Below, in pieces: positions 1 to 8,868 of a stretch of 64,000 bases of DNA. Made by a program: the position numbers and the translations under genes. Below the pieces are notes generated by a model that did no database searches, had not been told where the DNA came from, and saw only the letters and a program-made list of their open reading frames with translations. Position 1 is the stretch's first letter. Each line of letters begins with the position of its first letter. The DNA comes from Embleya sp051903075 (GTDB taxonomy: Bacteria > Actinomycetota > Actinomycetes > Streptomycetales > Streptomycetaceae): positions 2,046,001 through 2,110,000 of the forward strand of contig NZ_CP182422.1 in the NCBI RefSeq assembly GCF_051903075.1. The letters are read 5' to 3'.

Positions 1-305
1 CACGGCGCGGGGCACAACCGCCCGGTGAACTCCGGGAAGTTGTTGGTGGCGTGCAGGCGTTCGCTCGCGGTCTGCCAGTCGTCGCGCCAGACCAGGTCGT
101 TCCACTCGGGGATGATGTTCCCCAGCGGGCAGCCGTTGTGGCAGAACGGGATGCCGCAGTCCATGCAGCGGCCGGCCTGTTCGGTGATGATCGGGAGCAG
201 TGTGCGCTCCTCGTACACCTCCTTCCAGTCCCGGATGCGCACGTCGACGGGGCGCCGCGTGCCGAGCTGTTGGGGCGTGGTCAAAAAGCCCTTCGGGTCA
301 GCCAT
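1..305 (-). CDS. gltD: Glutamate synthase small subunit (partial, N-terminal part)
   Basis: About 101 N-terminal residues of the beta subunit of NADPH-dependent glutamate synthase; the rest lies beyond the window edge. The subunit passes electrons from NADPH to GltB in ammonia assimilation. The visible part contains the Cys-rich motif GRCMDCGIPFCHNGCPLG (Cys47, 50, 55, 59), the Fe-S binding N-terminal region of this family. Its ATG sits inside the end of gltB, so the genes overlap by 8 bases (ATGGCTGA) and translation is probably coupled. Identity is firm; only the extent is unknown. Confidence 0.95.
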   Translation of the reverse strand, partial: MADPKGFLTTPQQLGTRRPVDVRIRDWKEVYEERTLLPIITEQAGRCMDCGIPFCHNGCPLGNIIPEWNDLVWRDDWQTASERLHATNNFPEFTGRLCPAP

Positions 306-3300
306 GAACCGCCTCCATCATCTTCTGGACGATCTCGGTCTCGGGGAGACCGGCTCGCTCGGCGGCGTCCTTGGCGGCGAGCACTGCCTTGTAGTCCCTG
401 GGCAGGATCTTGGTGAAGCGCCGGGAGGCGGCGTCCCAGTCGGAGAGCAGGGCTTCGGCGACGGCCGAGCCGGTCTCCTCGTGGTGCCGGCGCACAACGT
501 CGTGCAGTTCGGCGCGGTCGGCGGCGTCGAGGTCTTCGACGCCCACGAGTTCGGTGTTGATGTTGTTCGGGTCGGCGTCGAGGAGATAGGCGATGCCGCC
601 CGACATGCCGGCCGCGAAGTTGCGGCCGGTGCGGCCGAGGACGACGGCGCGGCCGCCGGTCATGTATTCGCAGCCGTGGTCGCCGACGCCCTCGACGACT
701 GCGGTGGCGCCGGAGTTGCGTACGCAGAAGCGTTCGCCGACGACGCCGCGCAGGTAGATCTCGCCGCCGGTGGCGCCGTAGCCGATCACGTTGCCGGCGA
801 TGATGTTGTCCTCGGCGGCGAAGGTCGCGGCGCGGTGGGGGCGGACGATGATCCGGCCTCCGGACAGGCCCTTGCCGACGTAGTCGTTGCCGTCGCCTTC
901 GAGCCGCAGGGTGATGCCCTTGGGCACGAACGCGCCGAACGACTGGCCGGCGGAGCCGGTGAGCGTGATGTCGATGGTGTCGTCGGGCAGTCCGGCGCCG
1001 CGGTAGCGCTTGGTGACCTGGTGGCCGAGCATCGTGCCGACGGTGCGGTTGGTGTTTTGCACCGGCAGGTTGATGACGACCTTCTCGCCGCGTTCCAGCG
1101 CGTCGGCGCTGAGCTGGATGAGCTGGTTGTCCAGCGCCTTGGCCAGCCCGTGGTCCTGGGAGCCGGTGCGGTGCAGTGCGGCGCCTTCGGGGAGGGCGGG
1201 CACGTGGAACAGGGGCGTGAGGTCGAGCCCTTCGGCCTTCCAGTGTTCGATCGCCGCGGCGGTGTCGAGGAGTTCGGCGTGGCCGACGGCCTCTTCCAGG
1301 GTGCGGAAGCCGAGTTGGGCGAGCAGTTCGCGGACTTCCTCGGCGATGAACTCGAAGAAGTTGACCACGTGGTCGGCCTGGCCGTTGTACCGCTCGCGCA
1401 GCACGGGGTTTTGCGTGGCGACGCCGACGGGGCAGGTGTCGAGGTGGCACACGCGCATCATCACGCAGCCGGAGACCACGAGCGGCGCGGTGGCGAAGCC
1501 GTATTCCTCGGCGCCGAGCAGTGCCGCGACGAGCACGTCGCGCCCGGTCTTGAGCTGGCCGTCGGTCTGCACGACGATGCGGTCGCGCAGGCCGTTGAGC
1601 AGCAGCGTCTGCTGGGTCTCGGCGAGGCCGAGTTCCCACGGGCCGCCCGCGTGCTTGAGCGAGGTGAGCGGCGAGGCGCCGGTGCCGCCGTCGTGCCCGG
1701 AGATGAGCACGACGTCGGCGTGCGCCTTGGACACGCCCGCCGCGACCGTGCCGACGCCGACCTCGGCGACGAGCTTGACGTGCACTCGGGCCGCGGGGTT
1801 GGCGTTCTTGAGGTCGTGGATGAGTTGGGCGAGGTCTTCGATGGAGTAGATGTCGTGGTGCGGCGGCGGGGAGATGAGGCCGACGCCGGGGGTGGAGTGC
1901 CGGGTGCGGGCGACCCACGGGTACACCTTGTGCCCGGGGAGTTGGCCGCCTTCGCCGGGCTTGGCGCCCTGGGCCATCTTGATCTGGATGTCGTCGGCGT
2001 TGACCAGGTATTCGCTGGTGACGCCGAAGCGTCCGGAGGCGACCTGCTTGATCGCCGAGCGCCGCTCGGGGTCGTGGAGCCGCTCGGGGTCCTCGCCGCC
2101 TTCGCCGGTGTTGGACTTGCCGCCGAGCCGGTTCATCGCGATGGCGAGTGTCTGGTGCGCCTCCATCGAGATGGAGCCGTAGGACATCGCGCCGGTGGAG
2201 AACCTCTTGACGATCTCGGAGACGGGTTCGACCTCGTCGATCGGGACGGGCTCGCGCACGCCGTCGCGGAAGCCGAACAGGCCGCGCAGCGTCATCAGGC
2301 GCTTGGACTGCTCGTCCACGCGCGCGGTGTACTTCTTGAAGATGTCGTAGCGGCGGGTGCGGGTGGAGTGTTGGAGCCGGAAGACGGTCTCCGGGTCGAA
2401 CAGGTGCGGTTCACCCTCGCGGCGCCACTGGTACTCGCCGCCTATCTCCAGCCGGCGGTGCGAGGGCGCGATGCCGGTGGGCGGGTAGGCCTTGGCGTGC
2501 CGGCGGGCGACTTCCTCGGCGACGATGTCGAGGCCGATGCCGCCGAGCTTGCTGGTGGTGCCGGTGAAGTATTCGGCGACGAAGTCCTCGGCGAGGCCGA
2601 TGGCTTCGAACACCTGGGCGCCGCGGTAGGAGGCGACGGTGGAGATGCCCATCTTGGACATCACCTTGAGCACGCCCTTGCCGAGCGCCTTGATCAGGTT
2701 GCGGATCGCCTGTTCGGGGGCGATGTCGCTGAGGAAGACGCCCTCGCGGACCAGGTCCTCGACGGATTCCATGGCCAGGTAGGGGTTGACGGCGGCCGCG
2801 CCGTAGCCGATGAGCAGCGCGACGTGGTGCACCTCGCGGACGTCGCCGGCTTCGACGATCAGTCCGACCCGGGTCCGGGTCTTGGTCCGGATCAGGTGGT
2901 GGTGGACGGCGGAGGTGAGCAGCAGCGAGGGGATCGGCGCGTGTTCGGCGTCGGAGTGGCGGTCGGACAGCACCACGATGCGGGCGCCGTCGGCGATCGC
3001 GCGGGTGGCCTCGGCGCGGATCTCCTCGAGCCGCTTGGCCAGCGCGGCGCCGCCGCCGTCGACGGGGTAGAGCCCGGAGATGGTGACGGCCTTGAGGCCG
3101 GGCTGGTCGCCGTCGAGGTTGATGTGGATGAGCTTGGCGAGTTCGTCGTTGTCCAGCACCGGGAAGGGCAGGACGACGTTGCGGCAGTCGGCGGGCTGGG
3201 CGTCGAGGAGGTTGCCCTCGGGGCCGACGAAGCTGCCGAGCGCGGTGACCAGTTCTTCCCGGATCGCGTCCAGCGGCGGGTTGGTGACCTGGGCGAAGAG

Positions 3301-4860
3301 CTGCACGAAGTAGTCGAACAGCAGCCGGGGCTTGGCGGAGAGCGCGGCGATGGGGCTGTCGGTGCCCATCGAGCCGAGGGGTTCGCCGCCGGCGCGGGCC
3401 ATCGGCGCGAGGATGACGCGGAGTTCTTCCTCGGTGTAGCCGAAGGTCTGCTGGCGGCGCGAGACGGAGGCGTGCGTGTGCACGACGTGTTCGCGCTCGG
3501 GCAGGTCCTCCAGGTTGATCAGGCCGCCGTGCAGCCATTCCTGGTAGGGGTGTTCGGCGGCGAGCGCGGTCTTGATCTCGTCGTCCTCGACGATCCGCCG
3601 GGCCTCGGTGTCGACCAGGAACATCCGGCCGGGCTGGAGGCGGCCCTTGCGCACGATCCGGGCGGGGTCGATGTCCAGGACGCCGACCTCGGAGGAGAGC
3701 ACGACCAGGCCGTCGTCGGTGACCCAGTAGCGCGAGGGCCGCAGGCCGTTGCGGTCCAGGACGGCGCCGATGAGGCTGCCGTCGGTGAAGGTGACGCAGG
3801 CGGGGCCGTCCCACGGCTCCATCACGGTGGCGTGGAACTTGTAGAAGGCGCGCCGGGCGTCGTCCATCGTGGCGTGGTTCTCCCACGCCTCGGGGATCAT
3901 CATCAGCACGGCGTGCGGCAGCGGCCGGCCGCCGAGGTGGAGCAGTTCCAGGACCTCGTCGAAGGACGCCGAGTCGGATGCCTCGGGCGTGCAGATCGGG
4001 TACAGCCGGCTGAGGTCGCCGGGGATGAGGTCGGTGGCGAGCATGGACTCGCGCGCGGCCATCCAGTTGCGGTTGCCCTTGACCGTGTTGATCTCGCCGT
4101 TGTGCGCGATGAAGCGGTACGGGTGGGCGAGCGGCCAGGCCGGGAAGGTGTTGGTGGAGAACCGCGAGTGCACGAGGCCGATCGCGGACGCCAGGCGCCG
4201 GTCCGACAGGTCGGGGAAGAACGGCTCCAGCTGTCCCGTGGTGAGCATGCCCTTGTAGACCAGGGTGCGCGCGGACAGCGAGGCGAAGTAGACCTCGACC
4301 TCCCGCTCGGCGCGCTTGCGCAGCGCGAAGGCGAGCCGGTCGAGGGCGATCCCGGTGACGGTGTCGTCGACGCCGGCGACGAACAGTTGGGCGAAGCGCG
4401 GCATCGTGGCGCGGGCGCCGTTGCCGACGAGGCCGGGCGTGGTGGGCACCTCGCGCCAGCCGAGCACGCGCAGGTTCTCCTCGGCGGCGATGCGCTCGAT
4501 GGAGGACTTGGCGCGGCCCGCGTGCACGTCGTCGTCGGGCAGGAAGGCGATGCCGACCGCGTAGCCGCCGGCGGCGGGCAGCTCGAAGCCGGCCGTCTCG
4601 CGCAGGAAGGCGTCGGGGACCTGGATCAGGATGCCCGCGCCGTCGCCGGTGTCGGGCTCGGCGCCGGTGGCGCCGCGGTGTTCCATGTTGCGCAGGACGG
4701 TCAGCGCCTGGTCGACGATGTCGTGGCTGGGCTCGCCGGTGAGCGTGGCCACGAATCCGACACCGCAGGCGTCGTGCTCGTTGCGGGGGTCGTACAACCC
4801 CTGGGCCGCGGGAATCGCGGAGAAGAGGGGGCCCGAGGATGTGGGCATGGCAGGAGGCAT
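298..4860 (-). CDS. gltB: Glutamate synthase large subunit
   Basis: 1520-residue alpha subunit, the usual length. It hydrolyses glutamine and transfers the ammonia through an internal tunnel to 2-oxoglutarate, forming two glutamates. The motif HDACGVGF places the N-terminal nucleophile at Cys32, so residues 1-31 should be removed as a propeptide. The order is GATase type 2 domain (about 32-440), central domain, FMN-binding synthase domain (about 820-1200) with the 3Fe-4S cysteines Cys1132, Cys1138 and Cys1143, and a C-terminal GXGXG helix domain. The ATG at 4860 is preceded by GGGAG at 5-base spacing; an internal ATG 12 bases later has no such site. It is cotranscribed with gltD. Confidence 0.97.
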   Translation of the reverse strand: MPPAMPTSSGPLFSAIPAAQGLYDPRNEHDACGVGFVATLTGEPSHDIVDQALTVLRNMEHRGATGAEPDTGDGAGILIQVPDAFLRETAGFELPAAGGYAVGIAFLPDDDVHAGRAKSSIERIAAEENLRVLGWREVPTTPGLVGNGARATMPRFAQLFVAGVDDTVTGIALDRLAFALRKRAEREVEVYFASLSARTLVYKGMLTTGQLEPFFPDLSDRRLASAIGLVHSRFSTNTFPAWPLAHPYRFIAHNGEINTVKGNRNWMAARESMLATDLIPGDLSRLYPICTPEASDSASFDEVLELLHLGGRPLPHAVLMMIPEAWENHATMDDARRAFYKFHATVMEPWDGPACVTFTDGSLIGAVLDRNGLRPSRYWVTDDGLVVLSSEVGVLDIDPARIVRKGRLQPGRMFLVDTEARRIVEDDEIKTALAAEHPYQEWLHGGLINLEDLPEREHVVHTHASVSRRQQTFGYTEEELRVILAPMARAGGEPLGSMGTDSPIAALSAKPRLLFDYFVQLFAQVTNPPLDAIREELVTALGSFVGPEGNLLDAQPADCRNVVLPFPVLDNDELAKLIHINLDGDQPGLKAVTISGLYPVDGGGAALAKRLEEIRAEATRAIADGARIVVLSDRHSDAEHAPIPSLLLTSAVHHHLIRTKTRTRVGLIVEAGDVREVHHVALLIGYGAAAVNPYLAMESVEDLVREGVFLSDIAPEQAIRNLIKALGKGVLKVMSKMGISTVASYRGAQVFEAIGLAEDFVAEYFTGTTSKLGGIGLDIVAEEVARRHAKAYPPTGIAPSHRRLEIGGEYQWRREGEPHLFDPETVFRLQHSTRTRRYDIFKKYTARVDEQSKRLMTLRGLFGFRDGVREPVPIDEVEPVSEIVKRFSTGAMSYGSISMEAHQTLAIAMNRLGGKSNTGEGGEDPERLHDPERRSAIKQVASGRFGVTSEYLVNADDIQIKMAQGAKPGEGGQLPGHKVYPWVARTRHSTPGVGLISPPPHHDIYSIEDLAQLIHDLKNANPAARVHVKLVAEVGVGTVAAGVSKAHADVVLISGHDGGTGASPLTSLKHAGGPWELGLAETQQTLLLNGLRDRIVVQTDGQLKTGRDVLVAALLGAEEYGFATAPLVVSGCVMMRVCHLDTCPVGVATQNPVLRERYNGQADHVVNFFEFIAEEVRELLAQLGFRTLEEAVGHAELLDTAAAIEHWKAEGLDLTPLFHVPALPEGAALHRTGSQDHGLAKALDNQLIQLSADALERGEKVVINLPVQNTNRTVGTMLGHQVTKRYRGAGLPDDTIDITLTGSAGQSFGAFVPKGITLRLEGDGNDYVGKGLSGGRIIVRPHRAATFAAEDNIIAGNVIGYGATGGEIYLRGVVGERFCVRNSGATAVVEGVGDHGCEYMTGGRAVVLGRTGRNFAAGMSGGIAYLLDADPNNINTELVGVEDLDAADRAELHDVVRRHHEETGSAVAEALLSDWDAASRRFTKILPRDYKAVLAAKDAAERAGLPETEIVQKMMEAVHG

Positions 4861-5185
4861 GGGCGCTCCCGTCGTCGTCGTGGCGTGTGGTGCGCAACAG
4901 GGACGACGTTGGCCCTCTGCGATTTCGTGCAGGTTACACGATCAGTACGTCTATCCGGAACCCGGGACAAACCCGTCTCACCATGCGGTCACCAGGGTGA
5001 TTCGGCCCGGCCCTCGAGCGCTGCGCCGCGCCGGTCGCCTTGGTATATCGGGTGGCTCATTCCCGACCATCCGGGCGACGAAACCGCACGTCTCGGACCG
5101 GTATGGCGGTTGGTTTCCGGGTGGGGTCGCCGAGCTACGCGCAGGTTACGGACGCCTCACGCCGCGTTCACGTCGTGGGCACCTC
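4861..5185. promoter_or_regulatory. Gene-free gap upstream of gltB with a GlnR-like half site
   Basis: 325 bases without a supported gene, between the gltB start and the end of the VIT-family gene. On the minus strand, positions 4937-4922 read GTAACCTGCACGAAAT. This fits the actinobacterial GlnR half-box GTnAC-N6-GAAAC except for the last base, and lies about 60-75 bases upstream of gltB. The 9-mer GTAACCTGC recurs at 5149-5141. Nitrogen control of gltBD would make sense, but only one half-site is clear, so this is an inference. No convincing -35/-10 pair was identified. Confidence 0.35.
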
Positions 5186-5935
5186 TCATACCTGGCGGCC
5201 GATCAGCAGGCCGAGCAGATAGGTCAGTCCGCCCGCCGCCGCGCCCAGCACCAACTGGCGGGTTCCGCCGAACCACCACGGCCGGGCGGTGACCCGGGAG
5301 ACCACGGCGCCGGCGCCGAACAGGCCGAGGGCGGTCAGGATCAGCGCGGGCGCGAGGGTGGTCGCCCCGAGTAGGTACGGCAGCAGCGGAAGCAGCGCGC
5401 CGATGGCGAAGAAGGCGAACGAGGAGCCGGCCGCCAGCCATGGCGACGGCAGGTCGTGCGGGTCGACGCCCAGTTCCTCGCGGGCGTGGATCTCCAGGGC
5501 CAGCTCGGGGTCGCGGGACAGCTGCCGGGCCACCTCGACGGCCAGGTCCTCGTCCAGGCCGCGGGCGATGTACAGCTCGGCCAGCTCGCGCTGTTCGGCC
5601 TCGGGGCTGCGGCACAGTTCGCGGCGTTCGACCTCGACCTCGGCGCGGGCCAGTTCGGCCTGCGAGGCGACCGAGGTGTACTCCCCCGCCGCCATCGAGA
5701 AGGCGCCGCCGGCCAGGCCGGCAAGGCCGGTGACCACGACGGTCCTGGGGGTCGCGTCGCTGCCGACGATGCCGGAGATGAGCGCGAAGTTGGAGACCAG
5801 TCCGTCCATCGCGCCGAACACGGCCGGGCGCAGCCAGCCGCCGCCGATGTCGCGGTGGGTGTGGTCGATGCCGTCCTGGTGTCCGAGCTCCGGGGCGGGG
5901 TCGGGCGCCTCGGCGGCTATGTCGCTGGTCTTCAC
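5186..5935 (-). CDS. VIT1/CCC1-family membrane transporter
   Basis: 249-residue membrane protein of the VIT1/CCC1 family, whose characterised members move iron or manganese ions. The N-terminal part (about 35-90) has two hydrophobic segments with the family patterns AVFGAMDGLVSNFAL and AGGAFSMAAGEYTSV. A charged cytoplasmic stretch rich in Glu (about 95-160, EVEVERRELCRS) corresponds to the metal-binding domain. Three more hydrophobic segments follow (about 165-249). The gene stands alone between gltB and lgt in the same direction. The family is clear; the ion carried cannot be read from the sequence. Confidence 0.88.
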   Translation of the reverse strand: MKTSDIAAEAPDPAPELGHQDGIDHTHRDIGGGWLRPAVFGAMDGLVSNFALISGIVGSDATPRTVVVTGLAGLAGGAFSMAAGEYTSVASQAELARAEVEVERRELCRSPEAEQRELAELYIARGLDEDLAVEVARQLSRDPELALEIHAREELGVDPHDLPSPWLAAGSSFAFFAIGALLPLLPYLLGATTLAPALILTALGLFGAGAVVSRVTARPWWFGGTRQLVLGAAAGGLTYLLGLLIGRQV

Positions 5936-6010
5936 GGTTCGTTCGGCCCTCTCGTCACGCTGGGGCCACGACGCTACCGTTTCGCCGCCGGGTGCCGCCG
6001 GCCAGGAAAG

Positions 6011-6048
6011 GCTGTCCGAACCCGCAGGTGGGCGCGGGTTCGGACGGC
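6011..6048. terminator. Hairpin terminator downstream of lgt
   Basis: GTCCGAACCCGC (6014-6025) pairs perfectly with GCGGGTTCGGAC (6034-6045) around an 8-base loop. Three further flanking pairs, one of them G-T, extend the stem to 15 bp. It starts 17 bases past the lgt stop. There is no U-tract, as is common for terminators in this GC-rich group. Confidence 0.7.
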
Positions 6049-6064
6049 CTTCGGCGTGGGTCGG

Positions 6065-7147
6065 TCAGCCCTTGTCGGCGGCCTTGCGCGGGCCGGAGCC
6101 GGCGTGCTCCCCGGCGTCGTCCGGGCCGGGCTCGGCGTCGCTCGCCGCCGCGTCCGGCTCCGCGTCGGCGTCGACGGGTCGGTCGGACTTCCCGAGGTCG
6201 ACGGCGGCCTTCGTCGCGTCCGGGTCGCTCTGCTCCGCGTCCGCGTCGACCGCCTTCGTGTCCGTGTCCGCGTCCGCGTCCGTCCCGACCGTGTCCGCGT
6301 CGTCCCCGCGCTCGGGGTCGTGTCCGCGCAGCGTCTCCGGGGCCTCGCGGCCGGGGTGCTTGCGGGCGGAGACCCAGATGTAGACGAGGGCGCCGGCGAA
6401 GACGAGGATCGCCGTCCAGTTGTTCAGCCGCATGCCGAGCACGTGTTCGGCGTCGTCGACGCGCATGTATTCGATCCAGAACCGGCCCACCGTGTAGCCC
6501 GCGACGTAGAGCGCAAACGCCCGGCCGTGGCCCAGCTTGAAGCGGCGGTCGGCCCAGATCACCAGCGCGGCGACGCCGATGCACCACAACGACTCGTACA
6601 GGAACGTCGGGTGGAAGGTGCCGTTCTGGCCGGGGTCGATCACGTTGTGGTCGCCGTCGATCTTCACCGCCCACGGCACGTCGCTCTCGCGGCCGTAGAG
6701 CTCCTGGTTGAACCAGTTGCCCCAGCGGCCCACCGCCTGGGCGAGCACGATGCCCGGGGCGAGCGCGTCGGCCAGCGCGGGCAGCGGGATGCCCCGGCGC
6801 CGGCAGCCGATCCAGGCGCCCACCGCGCCGAGCGCGATCGCCCCCCAGATGCCGAGGCCGCCCTTCCAGACGGCGAACGCCTGCATGGGGTCGCCGCCGT
6901 CGCCGAAGTACGGCTCCGGCGTGGTGACGACGTGGTAGAGGCGGCCTCCGACGAGGCCGAAGGGCACCATCCACACGGCGATGTCGCCGACCGTGCCGGC
7001 GCGACCGCCGCGGGCGACCCAGCGGCGCTCGCCGAGCCAGATCGCGAGGACGACACCGAGGATGATGCACAGCGCGTAGCCGCGCAGCGGGATCGGACCG
7101 AGGTCGATCTGTCCGCGCGAGGGGCTGGGAATGAATGCGAGGTCCAT
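6065..7147 (-). CDS. lgt: Phosphatidylglycerol-prolipoprotein diacylglyceryl transferase
   Basis: 360-residue integral membrane enzyme that transfers diacylglycerol to the lipobox cysteine, the first step of lipoprotein maturation (lspA later in the window does the second). Family signatures are visible: GNWFNQELYG near residue 145 and HPTFLYES near 182, plus about seven hydrophobic segments. The last 85 or so residues (from about 275) form a low-complexity tail of Asp/Ala repeats (DADADTD, DADAE) not needed for catalysis in shorter homologues. A hairpin terminator follows. The ATG at 7147 starts directly before a hydrophilic N-terminus and the first helix. Confidence 0.95.
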   Translation of the reverse strand: MDLAFIPSPSRGQIDLGPIPLRGYALCIILGVVLAIWLGERRWVARGGRAGTVGDIAVWMVPFGLVGGRLYHVVTTPEPYFGDGGDPMQAFAVWKGGLGIWGAIALGAVGAWIGCRRRGIPLPALADALAPGIVLAQAVGRWGNWFNQELYGRESDVPWAVKIDGDHNVIDPGQNGTFHPTFLYESLWCIGVAALVIWADRRFKLGHGRAFALYVAGYTVGRFWIEYMRVDDAEHVLGMRLNNWTAILVFAGALVYIWVSARKHPGREAPETLRGHDPERGDDADTVGTDADADTDTKAVDADAEQSDPDATKAAVDLGKSDRPVDADAEPDAAASDAEPGPDDAGEHAGSGPRKAADKG

Positions 7148-7204
7148 GGCGGGTACGACGCTACCGGGTGCGGGGGCGAACGTGTGCTGGCGGGCACGCG
7201 CGAA

Positions 7205-7239
7205 CGGGCGCGATCCCGGGGATTTCGGGGTCGCGCCCG
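7205..7239. terminator. Hairpin terminator after the DsbA/MauE pair
   Basis: CGGGCGCGATCCC (7205-7217) pairs with GGGGTCGCGCCCG (7227-7239), 13 bp with a single G-T pair and a 9-base loop. It begins 22 bases past the stop of the minus-strand thioredoxin-like gene and before lgt, so it probably separates the two transcripts. Confidence 0.65.
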
Positions 7240-7261
7240 CTGCTGCGGCGACGGACGGTGA

Positions 7262-8074
7262 CTACTTGATCGCCGCCAGGATCTGCGCGCGCACCTCGTC
7301 GGGCGTGGCCAGGCCGCGGCCCTTGACGATCAGGTCGATGGTCTTGCCGTTGATGCCAGCGGTCGGGGTGCCGGTGACGGGGGTGTCACCGATCTTGGCG
7401 TGCTGGAACGCGTCCTCGACCTGGTTCACCCACCCGGCGTGGCTCAGGTCGTTCACGCACTGGTCGAAGGCCGGCGAGCGCAGGCCGTCGACCTTGCTCG
7501 CGAGGTCGAGCAGATAGGAGCGGTTGCCGAACTTGTCGTTCAACTCGTCCGGCTGGTTCGCGTAGAGGGTGTCGTGGTACGGCGCGAACTTGCCCGCGGT
7601 CTGCGCGCACCCGGCCGCGTTGGCCGCGTACTTGGAGCCGTTGCCGCCGAGCTTGCCGTCCAGGAACGAGGCGATGTGGTAGTCGATCTTGATCGTGCCG
7701 GCGTCGGCCATCTGCCGCAGGGTGGGGCCGAGCGCCTTCTCCACCTCGTGGCAGATCGGACAGCGGAAGTCCTCGTACATGATCAGCGAGGGGGCGTTGG
7801 GGTTGCTGCCGACCGGGATGCCCAGGCCGTCCGCGGACAGGTTGGGCGGGGCGCTCGCGGGCTTGGCGAGCGCGTCCTTCCAGGGCCCCTTCTTCTTGTT
7901 GGTCTTGGACGTGCCGACGACCACGCCGATGATGGCGACGACCGCGAGGACGGCCACGACGGCGCCGGCGATGATCAGCATCCGCTTGCGCTTGTCGGCC
8001 GCCTCCTGGCGGGCGCGCTCCTGGGCCATCCGCTCGCGCGCGGTGCGCTTGCCTGCCGAATTCTTCGAGCTCAC
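7262..8074 (-). CDS. Membrane-anchored DsbA-family thiol oxidoreductase
   Basis: 270 residues. A basic N-terminal cytoplasmic part (about 1-31) is followed by one transmembrane segment (about 33-54) and an extracytoplasmic thioredoxin-fold domain of the DsbA/DSBA-like type. The active-site motif CPIC is Cys105-Cys108 in YEDFRCPICHEV. It should form or isomerise disulfides in exported proteins. The start is a GTG overlapping the stop of the upstream MauE-like gene by four bases (GTGA), so the two are translationally coupled and probably form one redox system. A second paralogue lies at 8869-9681. Confidence 0.88.
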   Translation of the reverse strand: MSSKNSAGKRTARERMAQERARQEAADKRKRMLIIAGAVVAVLAVVAIIGVVVGTSKTNKKKGPWKDALAKPASAPPNLSADGLGIPVGSNPNAPSLIMYEDFRCPICHEVEKALGPTLRQMADAGTIKIDYHIASFLDGKLGGNGSKYAANAAGCAQTAGKFAPYHDTLYANQPDELNDKFGNRSYLLDLASKVDGLRSPAFDQCVNDLSHAGWVNQVEDAFQHAKIGDTPVTGTPTAGINGKTIDLIVKGRGLATPDEVRAQILAAIK

Positions 8075-8751
8075 GTGATCTCAGGGCCTTTCAGTTCCCG
8101 GGTTCCGGGGTTCCGGTTCGCGTCCCCGCGGTGCTCGTCCGCCACCGTGTGCGCCTCGTCCTCGTCGGCGTCCTCGTCGTCCTCGTCCTCGAAGTCCTCG
8201 TCGTAGGGCGGTTCCTCCGGGAACAGCCAGGCGTCGGCGGACAGCCGAGTGCGGGGGAAGACGATCAGCCAGATCGCGAGCAGCAGGAAGCCGCAGTCCC
8301 GCAGGATCTCCTCGAGATACGCGGTCTTGTCCGGCTCGACCGGACCGCCGCCGCCGAAGCAGCCGCAGTCGATCGCCAGGCCGCGCGCCCACGCCTGGGC
8401 GATGCCCGCGATGAACACGAGCAGGAGCAGCGCGGACAGTGACGCGACGAGCCGGGTGCCCAGGCCGAACACCAGGAGCAGGGCCAGGCCCAGTTCCAGG
8501 TAGGGCAGGGCGTAGCCGACGGGGTCGACCAGGCCGTCGGGCAGCACGTCGTAGCCGCGGACCGCGTAGGCGGCCTGGTCGGGGTCGAGTGCCTTCTCCC
8601 AGCCGGCGTATGCCCAGACGAAGGCCAGGCCGAGCCGGGCGGCGAGGCCGATCCACGGCACGTATGGCCGCAGACCCGCGAGCGGGCCCGCCCCTCTCGC
8701 TCCGGTCGGGCCTGCCGCTCTCGCCCCGGTCGGGCCGGCCGTCGCGCTCAT
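8071..8751 (-). CDS. MauE/DoxX-family redox-associated membrane protein
   Basis: 226 residues with four predicted membrane helices (about 32-52, 80-96, 103-121 and 150-165) and the conserved vicinal cysteine motif IDCGCFGG (Cys129, Cys131). This matches the MauE/DoxX-like family that donates or accepts electrons for extracytoplasmic thioredoxins. It overlaps the downstream DsbA-like gene by GTGA, strongly suggesting a partner pair. The N-terminus holds two PTGARA(A/G)GP-type repeats. The last 50 residues are an acidic tail (EDEDDEDADEDE). The substrate is unknown. Confidence 0.85.
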   Translation of the reverse strand: MSATAGPTGARAAGPTGARGAGPLAGLRPYVPWIGLAARLGLAFVWAYAGWEKALDPDQAAYAVRGYDVLPDGLVDPVGYALPYLELGLALLLVFGLGTRLVASLSALLLLVFIAGIAQAWARGLAIDCGCFGGGGPVEPDKTAYLEEILRDCGFLLLAIWLIVFPRTRLSADAWLFPEEPPYDEDFEDEDDEDADEDEAHTVADEHRGDANRNPGTRELKGPEIT

Positions 8752-8868
8752 CGCTCGGCCGCCGGCTCGATCGTCTTGCTTCCCACGGTCTGACCTCCGT
8801 CACGACGGGTGAGGTTCAGGGACGGCCGGTCCACTGGTCCCCCGCACCCGGACCGGCACATGTCCTGT

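Noticed and set aside
25..5292. 1755-codon open frame on the plus strand over gltB
   Set aside because: It is antisense to a full glutamate synthase with conserved catalytic motifs; its translation is Gly/Ala/Val/Asp-rich and shows no family. Long antisense frames are common in GC-rich genomes.
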